From Azolla caroliniana (Eukaryota; Polypodiophyta): 64,000 nt of DNA. Positions 33,880-45,571 of this stretch are shown piece after piece. Position numbers and translations under genes: made by a program. The stretch spans positions 1,240,001-1,304,000 of the forward strand of contig JBHGNT010000007.1 in the NCBI GenBank assembly GCA_043228905.1. The letters are read 5' to 3'. The stretch's first letter is position 1. The number at the start of each line of letters is the position of its first letter. The notes beneath the pieces were generated by a model. It saw only the letters and a list, made by a program, of their open reading frames with translations, was not told the DNA's origin and did no database searches.

Positions 33880-36035
33880 CTTTATGATTCAAAGGCTATG
33901 TATATAACCATTTCAGTTTTGTATGTTTATGAAACCTAGTTTGCGATAAAAGTATCTAACCAGTACTTACAGAGTTCTCATGGACATTTTTTTGAATGGT
34001 GTGGGTGGCTTTGAACTTTCTTCTCTGTAGAATATTTCTTGTTAGTGAAAGAAGAGGAAGAGTGCATCTAGTTTGATTAATGGTATAATGCACTCTGCTG
34101 AATGTATAACAAAAATATAAGAAGTTTTTTTCAATCGCACCGTGATCTATGATCCGATGTTTCCGAAAAACCTTTTGAGATTCTGTAGATTTACCAAACA
34201 ACCTGTAGCTAGCTTAGCCACCACTTTCTCCCACTGACCAAGAGTCATATCATGTTCCTTTCTCAATTATCATGAATAATGACAAGACCTAGTCGGACAA
34301 AAATACAAAATGAATTTGAACATGATTAAGAATATATGGTAGTACGCTGTAGCTTTTATAATATATGGTAGTACGTTGTAGCTTTTATTATAATACTAAC
34401 AATTAATAACAATCAACCAATGTTGTGATGGTGAATTCCAAGAAACACTTATTGCAAGCCCATGCATGATGCATGGCATGTTCACGAAGATAATCATTAA
34501 GTTCATTCCAGCCAAACCAAGCAGTCAGCAATTGAGGGAACTGATTGCAAAATGGCCCCTTTTACATTCTTCCACTTGTGTTGATTCAAGTATCATTGAG
34601 TTTCATTGATGGCCCAAAACAACACCTAAATTCCCTTTAAATGGATTTAATTTAGACTTGTTCATAAACTAATGGCTGTTAGTTAAAAGACTCATATTCT
34701 TGGACCATAGACCAAAGTTTTTGCAAATAATGTCGAGTTTCAAGAGATTCACATTCCTACACTAAAAGGTTTGACAAACAATACCAAATTTCAACTGGCA
34801 TCATATACCAAATTTTCTTATAAGGCATGAATGAGTTTCCTTGAGGGCTGAAAACAGTTAACAGCTAAACTCCCTTTTAATACATTAATGTCAAGTTGTC
34901 AACACATTAATCTTAGACTGAAGGGTATGAAATCTTAGGCATACATATGACCTGCAATGGCAAGCTTTGATTGGCATCATACTAATTTTAGGCCATTCTG
35001 CTGATCAAAACAAGAATTTTCTTATGGTGGACTCATCAAAATTGGGCACTAGTTTGAAGTTCAAATATTTTTCGACTCACAATATCCCAACATTTTTACT
35101 TAATGCAGACAATGCCTGGATTATTTCAATCAACATGCACACATTATTGTTGATTCTTTAATCAACCTCCAACATTAGAGGATTGTTTCATAATTCACTT
35201 AGTATTTAGCATGATTCATTAAGATTTGGGGGCTTAGAGATTGGTATCCTCACGTATCAAATTTCAAAGTCAATCATTAGAACTGTTTCATCATTTTCAC
35301 ATGTTAATCTGATTCTTTCTTAAGAACTGGCATTTAATAGAACGTTATCTTTTTCATCCAAATTCCAACATCCTCTGAGTTATTGTATAACTATTTATTG
35401 ATTAATTATTAATTCGGGTGCATACACATTACTAGGTCTCCCAATGACATTCACCATAAATCTTAACATCCAAACGACTCAATCAAGTGGCTTCTACTTC
35501 ATTACTTTTGAACATGCTTCAACACAAGACCCCATGATGAAGGCTATATCTAGCATCTATTTGTCATTAAAACTCAAACCATGATCTGTAAAGCATATAT
35601 ATAGACAAGATGAAGATTTATATACACTACCACGCCTATCTTTATTGAGATTGTTCAATCCACGTGCAAATAGGAACCAAACATAAAAAGGCATTTTGAT
35701 CACTTGCGTTGATAAACTCATCATATATTACATGTTTCAATTCTATAATTGTCTAAATTTACCCATATTACACTCATCTGTAAAAAACTTAGATTTCCCA
35801 TTTAAAATCAGCAATCAGCAAATACTGTTCCAAAAGCAATGAGTATAACAAAAGTCCAATTCACCTGACGTTTAAGAGGATTCGTGTATGCCTGAGGTCC
35901 TGCTATAATAAGAATTCAACTCTTTACAAAATTGTTACAATCACCACATCACTGAGTCAAATGAAAAACAAATCAGCATATTACTATACAAAAGGTTACA
36001 AAAACCGACACGTAGTGGTTCAACTAGCTTTAACA
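33880..36035. other. Intergenic, no supported gene
   Basis: AT-rich sequence between the convergent 3' ends of two genes. Frames are short and without motifs. It contains the small tandem duplication listed next. Confidence 0.55.
34329..34390. repeat. 30-bp tandem duplication
   Basis: AATATATGGTAGTACG(C/T)TG followed by TAGCTTTTAT occurs twice head to tail with one difference. Confidence 0.85.
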
Positions 36036-36041
36036 GTAAAA

Positions 36042-39000
36042 CTAGTCATCCAACTCATCTTCATCATTATCTATATTGTCTCCGTGGCATCTAGACACAA
36101 CACTACGGTGTGTGAGAATTCTATCCTCTTCACTACTACTACTTGCGATATCATCACTGAAGGGCGAGAACACATGTTCATCTTCCATTCCAGTTACATG
36201 TTCACCCAATCTGTCTTCCGGACCATGATGGGTTCTTGTCCTATTATACCCTTTCGACCTTAAAGCAGATCTTCTTCCTTGCCTTGCCTTACGCTTTCCC
36301 TTGGGTACTTCTTCTGGAAGTGCCAAGTTAACATCTTTATTACTGTCAGAATGAGGCCAAGTTTCAACACCATCAACCTCTGCTTCTCGAGAAACTCTAG
36401 TATACCTATGATCATCTCCATCATCACCATAAAGGTGATCTGCATTGTCTGACTCTGCACCTACTACTGACTCAGGCCGCCTTCTTTTCCTTCCAAGGTT
36501 TGTCTATTAGAAAAAAGGTTAAAACAAAATGTGCCTTTCAGTTTTTCGCTCAATTCCAACCAGAGGTCATAAGCTGTCTCCACATTATTAATTTACTATT
36601 TTTATACATTGTTTTCTACTTTTTATATGTTGTTTCCTATTATTACATTGTTAGTTTCCTATATTTATACATTGTTTTTTAACTTTTTATATGGTGCTTT
36701 CTTTATACATTAGTTTTCTATTTCATATGTTTTATATTTTCTACCTTAGGTCCTCTGTCAATAAGATGAGACCATGCAGAACGATTACGTAAGCAATCAA
36801 GAACTGCCTGCCGATGACTAGAATAAGCATACCGTTCTCCATTGTGTTTCCTAAGCTTCGACCAATGCTGCAAACGGGATTTTACAGTTAACAACATACT
36901 AAACATATCCTCACAAATAAACAAGAAGGCTGTTAAGGTTGAGAACATACTGGAAGTACTTCCTCGCAAATAAAATCATATGAAACATTATGCCCCTTCT
37001 CATTAAGAATTTCCTCAATGAGACCTACAAAACAAGTTTGTTTTATTGATTTTAGCCAAGAAATCATGTAGTGCACAAATTAGTACACATACAATCCAAT
37101 ATGGAATAAATTCGTACATGCAAATCTAACTCAAGATTGGAGGGTTTTCATTAAAAATACCCGGAAGAGTAAGAATATTTTCAGCTGAGCTTCTTTTATC
37201 TACTTCATTAAGTTCGTTAGTATTGCATGTATCAATATGTGAGAGCCCCTCTGTCGCAGCTCCAGAGGCAGGAGAAGGATGTCTGCCATCAGTTATAGTT
37301 ATTGATGATGATAATTTGTGCGATATGCAGGACTCTATCATATCTTTATCTTTCTTGGTTGCCACATGTAGAACATTGTTACCATCTTGTTTAGCACCAT
37401 CTCCAGAAACTTCATTCTTAGGCATCTGATCATCAATCCCATGAAAAGCATCTCCTTGCAATTCATCTTTATTTTTCCTCCTATATATCTATAAGTAACA
37501 GCATAGTAACTTTCAAATATGTTCAGATAAATTTTAATCAAAAAATCTGAACATGTAGAGAGCAGAATCTAGAAAGAAAAAAATGAGTATCTTTCTTACT
37601 GGTTGATGATCCTTTTGACTCGCATTTGGAGTAACTGGTGAGGATCCAACGCCGGGACGCTTGGAAGAAAATGGATGACCTTGTCTACCCCTAGGCACAC
37701 GACCAACACGAGGAGAGCTATTCAACTCTTGATGAAGCAGCAGTGCTAGCTATAGAAAAGAAATAATGGAAAAGAAAAATATCGGATTATACAAAAGAGC
37801 ATATAAAATAAATGGAAATACCACTCCCTTTTAACCAAATTACCAATAAAGCCTAGCATATCCAAAACATCCCCCATTTTCTCATATTCCCAATCGATTC
37901 CTCTCTGTACAAATTGCCTATGAATCCCTCTGTAGAATTTCTCTCTATCTTTCCCTCTCTAGAATTACTCCCTCCAAGTGGACTTGTTGGGGAGTTTCAG
38001 AAAATGAGGGGAATTTTGGGAATTTGGTGAAACATTAGGGGTATTTCGATAAATTTCCTAAGAATAGATCTACAAACATTTGTTTACCTCTTCATCATTG
38101 AGAGCCGCAGGAGTACCCGATTCTGCCCCCATCACATGCCTATCTGGTGTCCTTGCAAGTATCAAGAATCAGCAGAGTCTTCTAACACTAACAAGGGCTT
38201 CCCATCATCATAAAACAAAATAGCTTAATGCAACGACCCTACTCGCATCCTATCCATACTTTGCTACTTCTCATGAAAATCCATTAAAAACTTCCAAACC
38301 TACATAAAAAGACTTTAAAACATATTCAATACCTTTACCAAGCAACCGATTGTTACTACATAAATCTTTTCCACGTAGTATTTTTTTTACTATTCTATAT
38401 ATTTGGCTGTGGAAGTATAAATCATAGCTGGCCATGAACAAGAAATTTGGCTTACAAAGCAAGTTTAAGATGGGAAAACAATACCAGGGCTCTCAGGTCG
38501 ATTCTCTGATACTATATCCACTTTGGACGGGTTTATTGCGACGACTTTTGAGTCTGTATCAATATCCTCCACAAAATTCTGAATAGTCACATTTCTAGTT
38601 GTTTTTAGATTCTTTGGTGTAGTCCGAGAAGGCTTTATAGACAATCCCAAATCTTCTTGTGTTGCTTTTCTTGCTGATCCATACTGATGATTATAATCAG
38701 TAGTAGGAGTACTATTCTTGGTTCTTTTCTTACTTATAGAATCTTTTCTATTTCCTTCGTCTCTCCGCCGCTTGCTCTGGTAATGAGCTTTACTATTTTC
38801 ATCTTGTTGAAACCTGTGTCTGTGCTTGTACTCCCTTCTTGGCTCAAATTCATTACTTTTTTCCTTGGGTGAATAATACTTCTCTGCCTCCAGGACATAG
38901 TGTGCATCAATTTTTCCAATTTCAGCTTGTTGGCACTCTCCTTTAACTAGATCCAAAGAAGTGTTATCTTTATCTCCTTGTTTCTCTATATATTGTCCGA

Positions 39001-39481
39001 ATAAAAGGCTCACTTTCTGCTCTGACACCTGTGGAAGCTCATTGTAGGTGAATTGAAACACTTTCGGAATATATCCAGTGCATTTCCATAGTTGGCGAGA
39101 GAAAACTGGTGAGACACCAACAAAAAACTCAGGATCCCCACCTGGAATACCTTGCACATGAGCACGTTCTTCTATAGAAAGCTGTTCTCTCCTTAGGGAG
39201 AAAACCTTATCTTCTAATGGAGGGGTTTTGCTTGGTAATTCAACCAGTAGTTGAGCTACCTCGGATTCTTCGGTTTCTTTCTTTTTCTTAAACTTGCACT
39301 TATCACAAACATAGGAAGTGTGACCTTTGAGGATCCGACAACAGCTTGTGTGGACCCATACTCCACATTCATCACAATCAACCATCTCTTCTCCATCATC
39401 AAAACTCACACCACAAGGACAATCCACCGTCCAAGATTCTTCCGATTCTGGACTAGACGGTGGCCGTGCCCGGCCCTTCAT
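36042..39481 (-). CDS. PHD-finger protein (Arabidopsis At1g32810-like)
   Basis: Seven exons on the minus strand: 39481-38485, 38143-38088, 37749-37600, 37488-37161, 37024-36951, 36867-36745 and 36503-36042, with consistent phases and GT..AG borders, for 729 residues. A C4HC3 PHD finger lies near the N-terminus (VDCPCGVSFDDGEEMVDCDE, CGVWVHTSC, YVCDKCKFKKKK). Next comes HVQGIPGGDPEFF and LWKCTGYIPKVFQF, as in plant homologues, a basic Lys/Arg stretch (KRRRDEGNRK), then LLLHQELNSSPRVGRVPRGR, LRKHNGERYAYSSHRQAVL and LRNRSAWSHLIDRGPK, and an acidic tail ending DNDEDELDD. PHD fingers read histone H3 tails, so a nuclear chromatin-reader role is likely but the substrate is unknown. ATG 39481 (MKGRARPP) fits the family start. 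Confidence 0.92.
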
Positions 39482-40560
39482 GACCACGAACGTGATATAA
39501 GAAAAAAGAACCCTGCTTGCCACAGAGTGTTGGTGCTCAGGTAGAGAGAACCTAATTTAGACAGAAAAAATAGTTTTATATCATCAATCTTCCTAGCACC
39601 TGTAAAACCCTAATATCCTACATAATGGTTCTGGAATAACGACCATTAAAAGACATTTATATGTATACACATACTTCCTAGCACTTGTAAAGTGCCAAAT
39701 TTCATACCAACTGACATGAAAGAGAGCCAAAATCCTGTATATGCAGCAAGAAGCTTCCTAGTAACAGTAACAAACCCTAATATGAAAGCACAGAACAAGT
39801 TTTCAAGAAAAAAAAACAGTGTGTTTCTTTACTGTATTTTAGCTGAAGGTCTCTATCCAGAGAAAATCATCAGAAAACCTGTCTAACCCTAATTCGGACA
39901 TCTTACTAAATAAAACTGCGAACACCTGTGAGAAAACCTTGATCAGATAACTTGCATAATGAAATCCTAAACCAGAAAACCATTTAAATCCCTAAGTAAG
40001 GACGCTTGTATATAAATCCTGAATCATGAAAACATGTACAAAAAACCCTAAGTTGGAAAATGTTTAAACGAAACCCTGATCAGAAAACTAAATAGCTCCG
40101 ATGTAAACACAAAAATAGGACAACCCGAGTGAAAGCAGAACACTTGTAAAATAAACCCTAATATAAAAAAGAAACGCAGAGAACATTTAAGAAAAAGAGT
40201 TAAGTTTCGTTACCTTATTTTTCAGGTTCAGTGAAGATGTAAACCACTCTTGTACTAAGAGAGAAACGAATGCGAATCCGAGACCAACAGAAATCTGTAA
40301 ATCAGAGAAAATCCTCACAACAAAACAGAGGACAAATCAAAGGCATAAGGGAATAAGAGGTGGAGTAGGAAGAAGAAGAAGAAGAAGAAACAGGGTAGAA
40401 TATCCCTGAAGAAGGAAGGCAAGATTTGGGCAGAGATGAAGAGCTATGGCGCCTCCAACAGTTAGGAGAAAACAAAAACAGAGCAACCCAGAAAAATAAA
40501 ACAGAGAAAGTTTAGAGAATGAAGAAGATAGATGGGAAAGCAAATTGCTCTGTTTTTTCT
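39482..40560 (-). promoter_or_regulatory. Leader of the PHD gene with a 5'-UTR intron and telo-box-like motifs
   Basis: At about 40214 the minus strand has a good donor (AAATAAG|GTAACG) after a pyrimidine-rich leader that includes a (TTC)n run (40370-40390). The likely acceptor is just upstream of ATG 39481. The resulting intron of about 0.65 kb carries at least six AACCCTAA-like motifs (near 39605, 39773, 39885, 40046 and 40154, with variants), matching the telo-box AAACCCTAA seen in plant gene leaders. It has no long frame. The exact transcription start is unknown. Confidence 0.45.
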
Positions 40561-40689
40561 TTCCTTCATTTGCTTTCTTTGTTATGGATTTTTTTCAACT
40601 TATAGGAAATTGCAAATATACCCCTCCTTCATTTTACAAAGAAGTAATAGAGTATCATATCAAACCCAACCAACCCCTTCTAGCTCTTA

Positions 40690-41970
40690 CCAAGTTACCA
40701 TAGATGGGTAGGTGTTTTTTCATGATTGGAAGTATTCTTGAGTGGAAAGGGGGTATTTAGAGGATAAGACCTTCCGTCTTTTTTATGTGGATAACGCAAA
40801 TCAATTATCTCAATTGTCGGAAATAGTAGTCGATTATCCTTATGTTATGAAACGCAAGATAAGGGTAATAGGATATGTTAATCGCAGATGGTATAGTGAC
40901 CCATCAATAGAGGATATAAGGTCATATTGGAAGTTATGGATGATGGGTAAACAACCTTTGTTAAGATTAGCATAGGACCCAACTAATTATCAACTTGTAA
41001 ATGACAACGAGCACAACTAGAGGATATGCCCATCTTATGCAGTCATGTGCCAACAGGCACAACTCGATGCGCAAGTAACCATTGTACATGACTTACTAGT
41101 AACAACTTTAATTTTTTCCAATATTCTGTACAATTGGGAAGACATGTTTTGCTGGATAAATGAGATGTGTTACCAATTGCATTTCAATATTGGAGTCAGC
41201 AAGGTATTACTCCAAAATTTCTTGCTATGTTCTAGGTTAACCTATGGGCAAGAAACAGTCACAACAATATACTAAGTCATGTACAATGGTTACTTGTGCA
41301 TCGAGTGGTGCCTGTTGGCACATGACTACATAAGATGGGCATATCCTCTGGTTGTGCTCGTTGTCATTTACAAGTTGAAACTTAGAAACATTGTCTATAG
41401 AATTGCATTGAGTCTCAACCGGTATGGCAACGCCTCTTTAGAATATTTGCTAACTACTTTCCATCATCGGTATTCACATGGGGCATGGTGGTTTGGGCGT
41501 CGCTTGTCCACTCTATTTTTCATTACGACGTTGAATCTATAGACCATGGTTTTCACACTTGTCACTAACTTTGGAAGTGTTATGTACTTCCATTAGTGTT
41601 AGTGTGTATGCAGTTTTGGGGGATAAGGAAGGAGGTGCAACTATTATGGGAGATATGGAATAGTACGGTAACTACATTTTACATATGGAAGGCTCAATGC
41701 TCTCTCGTTTTTCATCAAGTTATAGCCTCACCAATTGAATTGGTAAAAAGTATTTGGTTGGACATGGTTCATATTTTGAAGGGTCAATGGGATTGTATTA
41801 TTGGAGACCTGACGATAAAGTTGCTCAGCACCATCAGTTTCTTACTTTGTGAAATGCAACTCCACTTATATCCTTGAAGAATGGCACTCCTTTTTGGTAC
41901 TTTCAACAACCAAAATGGTTGTTTCCTCCTTTGATCACATCGGAATCAAAACTTTGTAGATTGTGTTACA
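40690..41970 (+). mobile_element. LINE remnant C, zf-RVT and C-terminal part
   Basis: Plus-strand degraded coding sequence. At 40742-40972 a frame reads YLEDKTFRLF, SEIVVDYPYVMKRKIRV and SYWKLWMMGKQPLLRLA. From about 41180, with stops, it reads QYWSQQGITPKFLAMF, VHRVVPVGT, KMGISSGCARCHLQVET, KHCL and QPVWQRLFRI, the CxxC..HC zinc-binding zf-RVT region found after the RT in plant LINEs. At 41610-41910 follow LLWEIWNSTVTTFYIWKAQ and GTPFWYFQQPKWLFPP. The 5' part (endonuclease, RT) is missing. A 102-bp piece is duplicated in inverted orientation (next entry). The identification rests on the zf-RVT-like pattern. Confidence 0.6.
40991..41377. repeat. Long inverted repeat, 102-bp arms, 183-bp loop
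   Basis: Arm 40991-41092 (starts CAACTTGTAAATGACAACGA) is the inverted complement of arm 41276-41377 (ends TTGTCATTTACAAGTTG) with four mismatches by hand count. The right arm belongs to the LINE-C zf-RVT coding sense, so the left arm is the inverted extra copy. A transcript through it would fold into a long hairpin. Confidence 0.9.
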
Positions 41971-41974
41971 CTAA

Positions 41975-43500
41975 TGAATGGATATCTTTTATATAAAAAA
42001 ACCCAACCAACCCTTCATCACTTGCTTATCTTGTCTCCCTCTCTGTCACATTTAGGTTACATGTGCATCATACACCCGAAATTCAGGAAAATTTGGGTTG
42101 CTCAGACCATATGCGCATTTGAGTACCCATTTTCTTGGTGCTTAAATGATGGTGTCCATGGCGTGTATCATCTCAATAAGGGGTAGATCTCAAGATCCAA
42201 TCCACCCATCCACCGCTAAGTTTTGTTTTGTAACTTTCGCTATTTTTGCCCTTTTTGACACTTTTTTTTCCAAAAAAAGATGTTACATTAGTATTATACA
42301 ATGTTGTAAGGCTATATATACAAGATATACCACAAATCCCTTTTTTTCTAAATTCTACCCATTGGCTTAAATAAATATTTTGGTGTCGAGTAAAACCACT
42401 CCACCTTATGAGACAACTATCTATAAAATATACCTATGTCCCAAATGGCATGAAACTCCAATCGCTTAAGCTCCGCTTGTTGCATATTACCTTTTATACT
42501 ATCCAACAAACCTCTGAGATTATGCACAATCTCTGTCCAAATTCCCGAAATTATTTGGGCAAGTCTTTTAGTCATATTTTGAAATACCTTCAAAATCGAG
42601 CCTTCGAAATATACCAAATTGTAACACTACTTACCAATTGCCATATATTGACACTTAAATGAACAATATATTAGTACATATTCATAAAGTCTCTTCTAAT
42701 GCTAATAGCTAGGGCCAAATGTTTGTGAGATTTTTTTTATTGTGAATGAATGAATGTGACATGGAAATAGTCCAATCATGAATTCCAAAGGATTTTTTTT
42801 ACGTGATTTGTTTACTTTAAAGCGCATATGAGGTAGGATGGACCCCTCATGGTTTAGCATCAAGATCATGCTTGGCAGACTAGGTTGTCTAATTGGAATG
42901 CCATGAAGATCATGGATTCAAGTATTTGGCAAAGGCTTTGATTTTTAATCTCACTTTGAAATATCTACAAAATGTTTAGTTTAAACTCATTGAGACTCTA
43001 CTCTAGATTATTATTTTTAAATTGCCCTAAAGTTAATAAAAGACGGTTCATTTTTTGTCCCGAGTATTATGTATATATAATTGCCCCTCGGCATAAATAT
43101 CTTGCATGCAACTATGAGAATTTGAGACAACAATAATGTGTTGCCTATTCTAAGAGTCGCCTTAATAGCTCAAATACAACACGTATTCTTTTTGGCCAAT
43201 TCGAGTATACAAAATTTTCTGTTCTCCTTTAACCAACATGGCAGAAAGAAAGGACAATATCAAGGCTTGAGGTTGTGACATTGGCCGTACTGCCCAACCA
43301 TCATGTGAATTGGACCAAACTATGTCAGGAAGGTGATAGAGGAAATTGACAAGCCCATCTGACAAGATTCACTACCTTGATGAAGCTAGCAATGATCATT
43401 TTCTTTCTACTGATTTCTTAAACCGACATCAAACTGGGGTGACTAAGCAGATCAACATATGACTTGCAAGAAGGGAATTATACTCTTCATATAATATATT
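41975..43500. other. Intergenic, no supported gene
   Basis: AT-rich, short frames only, no motif or repeat of note. Confidence 0.5.
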
Positions 43501-43514
43501 CATCGAGACAAGGA

Positions 43515-43800
43515 GGTATATGATATGATACCAATACCTAGTGCATGCATGCATGCATGTGATGTAATGTGTGTGTGTGTGTGCGCGCGCGCTCTCGCAT
43601 TATATGATATGATACCAATACCTAGTGCATAATACCTAGTGCATGTATGTATGTATGTATGTATGTATGTATGTATGTATGTATGTATGTATGTATGTAT
43701 GTATGATATGATATGATATGATATGATACCAATAGCTAATGCATGTATGTATGCATGTATGTATGTATGTATGTATGTATGTATGTAGATTGTATGTATT
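43515..43800. repeat. Compound microsatellite (ATGT)n, (ATATG)n, (GT)n upstream of the next gene
   Basis: Three copies of GATATGATACCAATA(C/G)CTA(G/A)TGCATG (about 43519, 43610 and 43715) alternate with GTATGTATG runs (43644-43704 and 43742-43790), a GTGTGCGCGC tract (43570-43592) and ATATG repeats. The array ends about 50 bp before the start codon at 43852. Confidence 0.9.
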
Positions 43801-43851
43801 TGTACAATGTAAACTATACATGGCCTGAATGAAGATGGCGTTTTGTAAGAT

Positions 43852-44862
43852 ATGGCCATGAGAAGGCGCGTGAGAGAACAGAGCAAGGAGCAGGAATCTG
43901 CAGAGCAACGTGTTGATGCAGAAGAAGAAGGATTCAATGGAGACGTGGATGGAGAAAACCTTATCTCAGCAATCATGCCCATCCTTGTTATCTTCTCCTT
44001 ATCCTTCCTCTGGTCCTTGTTTGCACCATGGCCATTCAATCCTTCCTATAACCATGTTACATCACATGGCGGTGCATCCATCAGTCGGAGATTAGAGAAG
44101 GAATCTATGTCAAACATGGTGTTCGACCTCTCCGGAAAGCCTCTCCAATATGGTCAAGATGTGGCCATCCTCGCGGTCATTATTAATGCATCAACAGCCC
44201 CTACTGCCCATCACGATGATTCAACACCGCATGAGAAAATTATGTATTACCTGTATGAGATTGCGAATCGATTGTGTAGTTATGATCTCTACGATTACGT
44301 CCAAATTGCTCGGCATGCAATTGTGGCACAGGGGGCACAATTCATCATCGATCCGGCGGTAAGCGAGCAGGTGCATGTGAAACCGACGGTTCGCCTGCTT
44401 CACGAAGATGCCAAAAGCGACGGCGGTACCAATGGATTCTTCGGACATGAAGAAGACAACTTGGTGCATGGAGAGCCTGAAAAAAAGTTTGTTAGACTTT
44501 CTTTGCCCATTTCATTGCGTAGTTTGGCACCGACTACATGGAACAGATGGCAAATGTGGACCATCGGTCCGCCATCATCGAAACCAGACAACCATGATTG
44601 CATCTTCTTGCATCGAGATGCTAATGCAACTTCTCGACGCTTCTTTTTACAGGCTTCTCCTCTGCACCGATATAGCTACTTCCTCAAAGTCTGCAATTAT
44701 ACTCATCGTGACTCCGAATGGGACCCTCATTCCGATTTTGGTTCAGGTTCACATTGCAAGCCCATTGTCTCTTACGATTCGGGGGGTATAGAATGGGCTT
44801 GCGCCGCTTCTTCTTCAACAAATAGCCCTCCTCTGCTTGTAGCTTTCTCTACTCCCATCTAG
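43852..44862 (+). CDS. Membrane-anchored protein with possible Kunitz (STI) beta-trefoil domain
   Basis: Intronless, 336 residues. Layout: a charged N-terminus (residues 1-36), one hydrophobic segment (about 38-61, AIMPILVIFSLSFLWSLF) and a soluble C-terminal part. NMVFDLSGKPLQYGQDVAIL resembles the start of Kunitz trypsin-inhibitor domains (V-x-D-x-x-G-x-P-L), with two departures from the usual signature. The Cys-poor middle and the end (LVAFSTP) could form the remaining trefoil strands. At 336 residues it is longer than ordinary Kunitz inhibitors, which have a cleaved signal peptide rather than an anchor. Composition and length support a real gene. The family call is tentative, and the function, if a Kunitz fold, would be protease inhibition or a derived role. 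ATG 43852 is chosen as first in frame; ATG 43858 is also possible. Confidence 0.6.
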   Translation: MAMRRRVREQSKEQESAEQRVDAEEEGFNGDVDGENLISAIMPILVIFSLSFLWSLFAPWPFNPSYNHVTSHGGASISRRLEKESMSNMVFDLSGKPLQYGQDVAILAVIINASTAPTAHHDDSTPHEKIMYYLYEIANRLCSYDLYDYVQIARHAIVAQGAQFIIDPAVSEQVHVKPTVRLLHEDAKSDGGTNGFFGHEEDNLVHGEPEKKFVRLSLPISLRSLAPTTWNRWQMWTIGPPSSKPDNHDCIFLHRDANATSRRFFLQASPLHRYSYFLKVCNYTHRDSEWDPHSDFGSGSHCKPIVSYDSGGIEWACAASSSTNSPPLLVAFSTPI

Positions 44863-45568
44863 TTTTCCCACACAGTAAGGATTCAAAGGAGAACAATTTC
44901 TATGGATGATCTTCGAGATTTCTGTAAAGCCATGGTGATGATATTTCTCTGAATCTATCGATCTTTGGCTATCATGATGGATTTGGGAACACCACTGGCA
45001 ATCAACCTTGTAAATTGTTTAGTACATTTATGTACACTAAGCACTCTTGAATCATTTGAATTCTTGGACAATTGACAGTTTTGTTATGATGGATTTATTG
45101 AATTCTTGCACATACACCGAGTCATTATTTAAGCGAGCAGGTGTATTTGAATTCTTGGACAATTGACAGCTTTGTTATGATGGATTGATCGTACTTAAAC
45201 TATTAAGCAAACTTAATGCATTAAATGATAAGAGATTAATTCACATATTTGGAGTCTCTGCCTCTCTCTATCAATACATACCTGCATACATGCATACAAT
45301 ACGACATTGAACCACATGCCATCGAAAGTTAGGGACTACAAAGATATAGAAAAAACATTTCACTCAAACCAAGGCCAAAGAAAAGAAAATTTAGATCTTG
45401 GACTCATTCGATGTACATTGTCTCAATATTGTTACAATTACAATTTATGTACAATACATTTCTTTTCTTGCTATTGATCGTGAGGTGGAATGACAATAGA
45501 AAGAGCACGTGGCAACATGTTAGAAATCTTGTCTTAATTGATGAACGCCAAGACACAAACCATAAATG
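44863..45568. other. 3' flank and spacer between convergent genes, with a two-unit repeat
   Basis: No gene seen. GAATTCTTGGACAATTGACA followed by G(T/C)TTTGTTATGATGGATT occurs at about 45058 and 45150 (period 92 bp). Confidence 0.6.
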
Positions 45569-45571
45569 TTT

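Noticed and set aside
43500-44039. Minus-strand frames rich in HTYIHTYIHT
   Set aside because: Direct translation of the (ATGT)n microsatellite.
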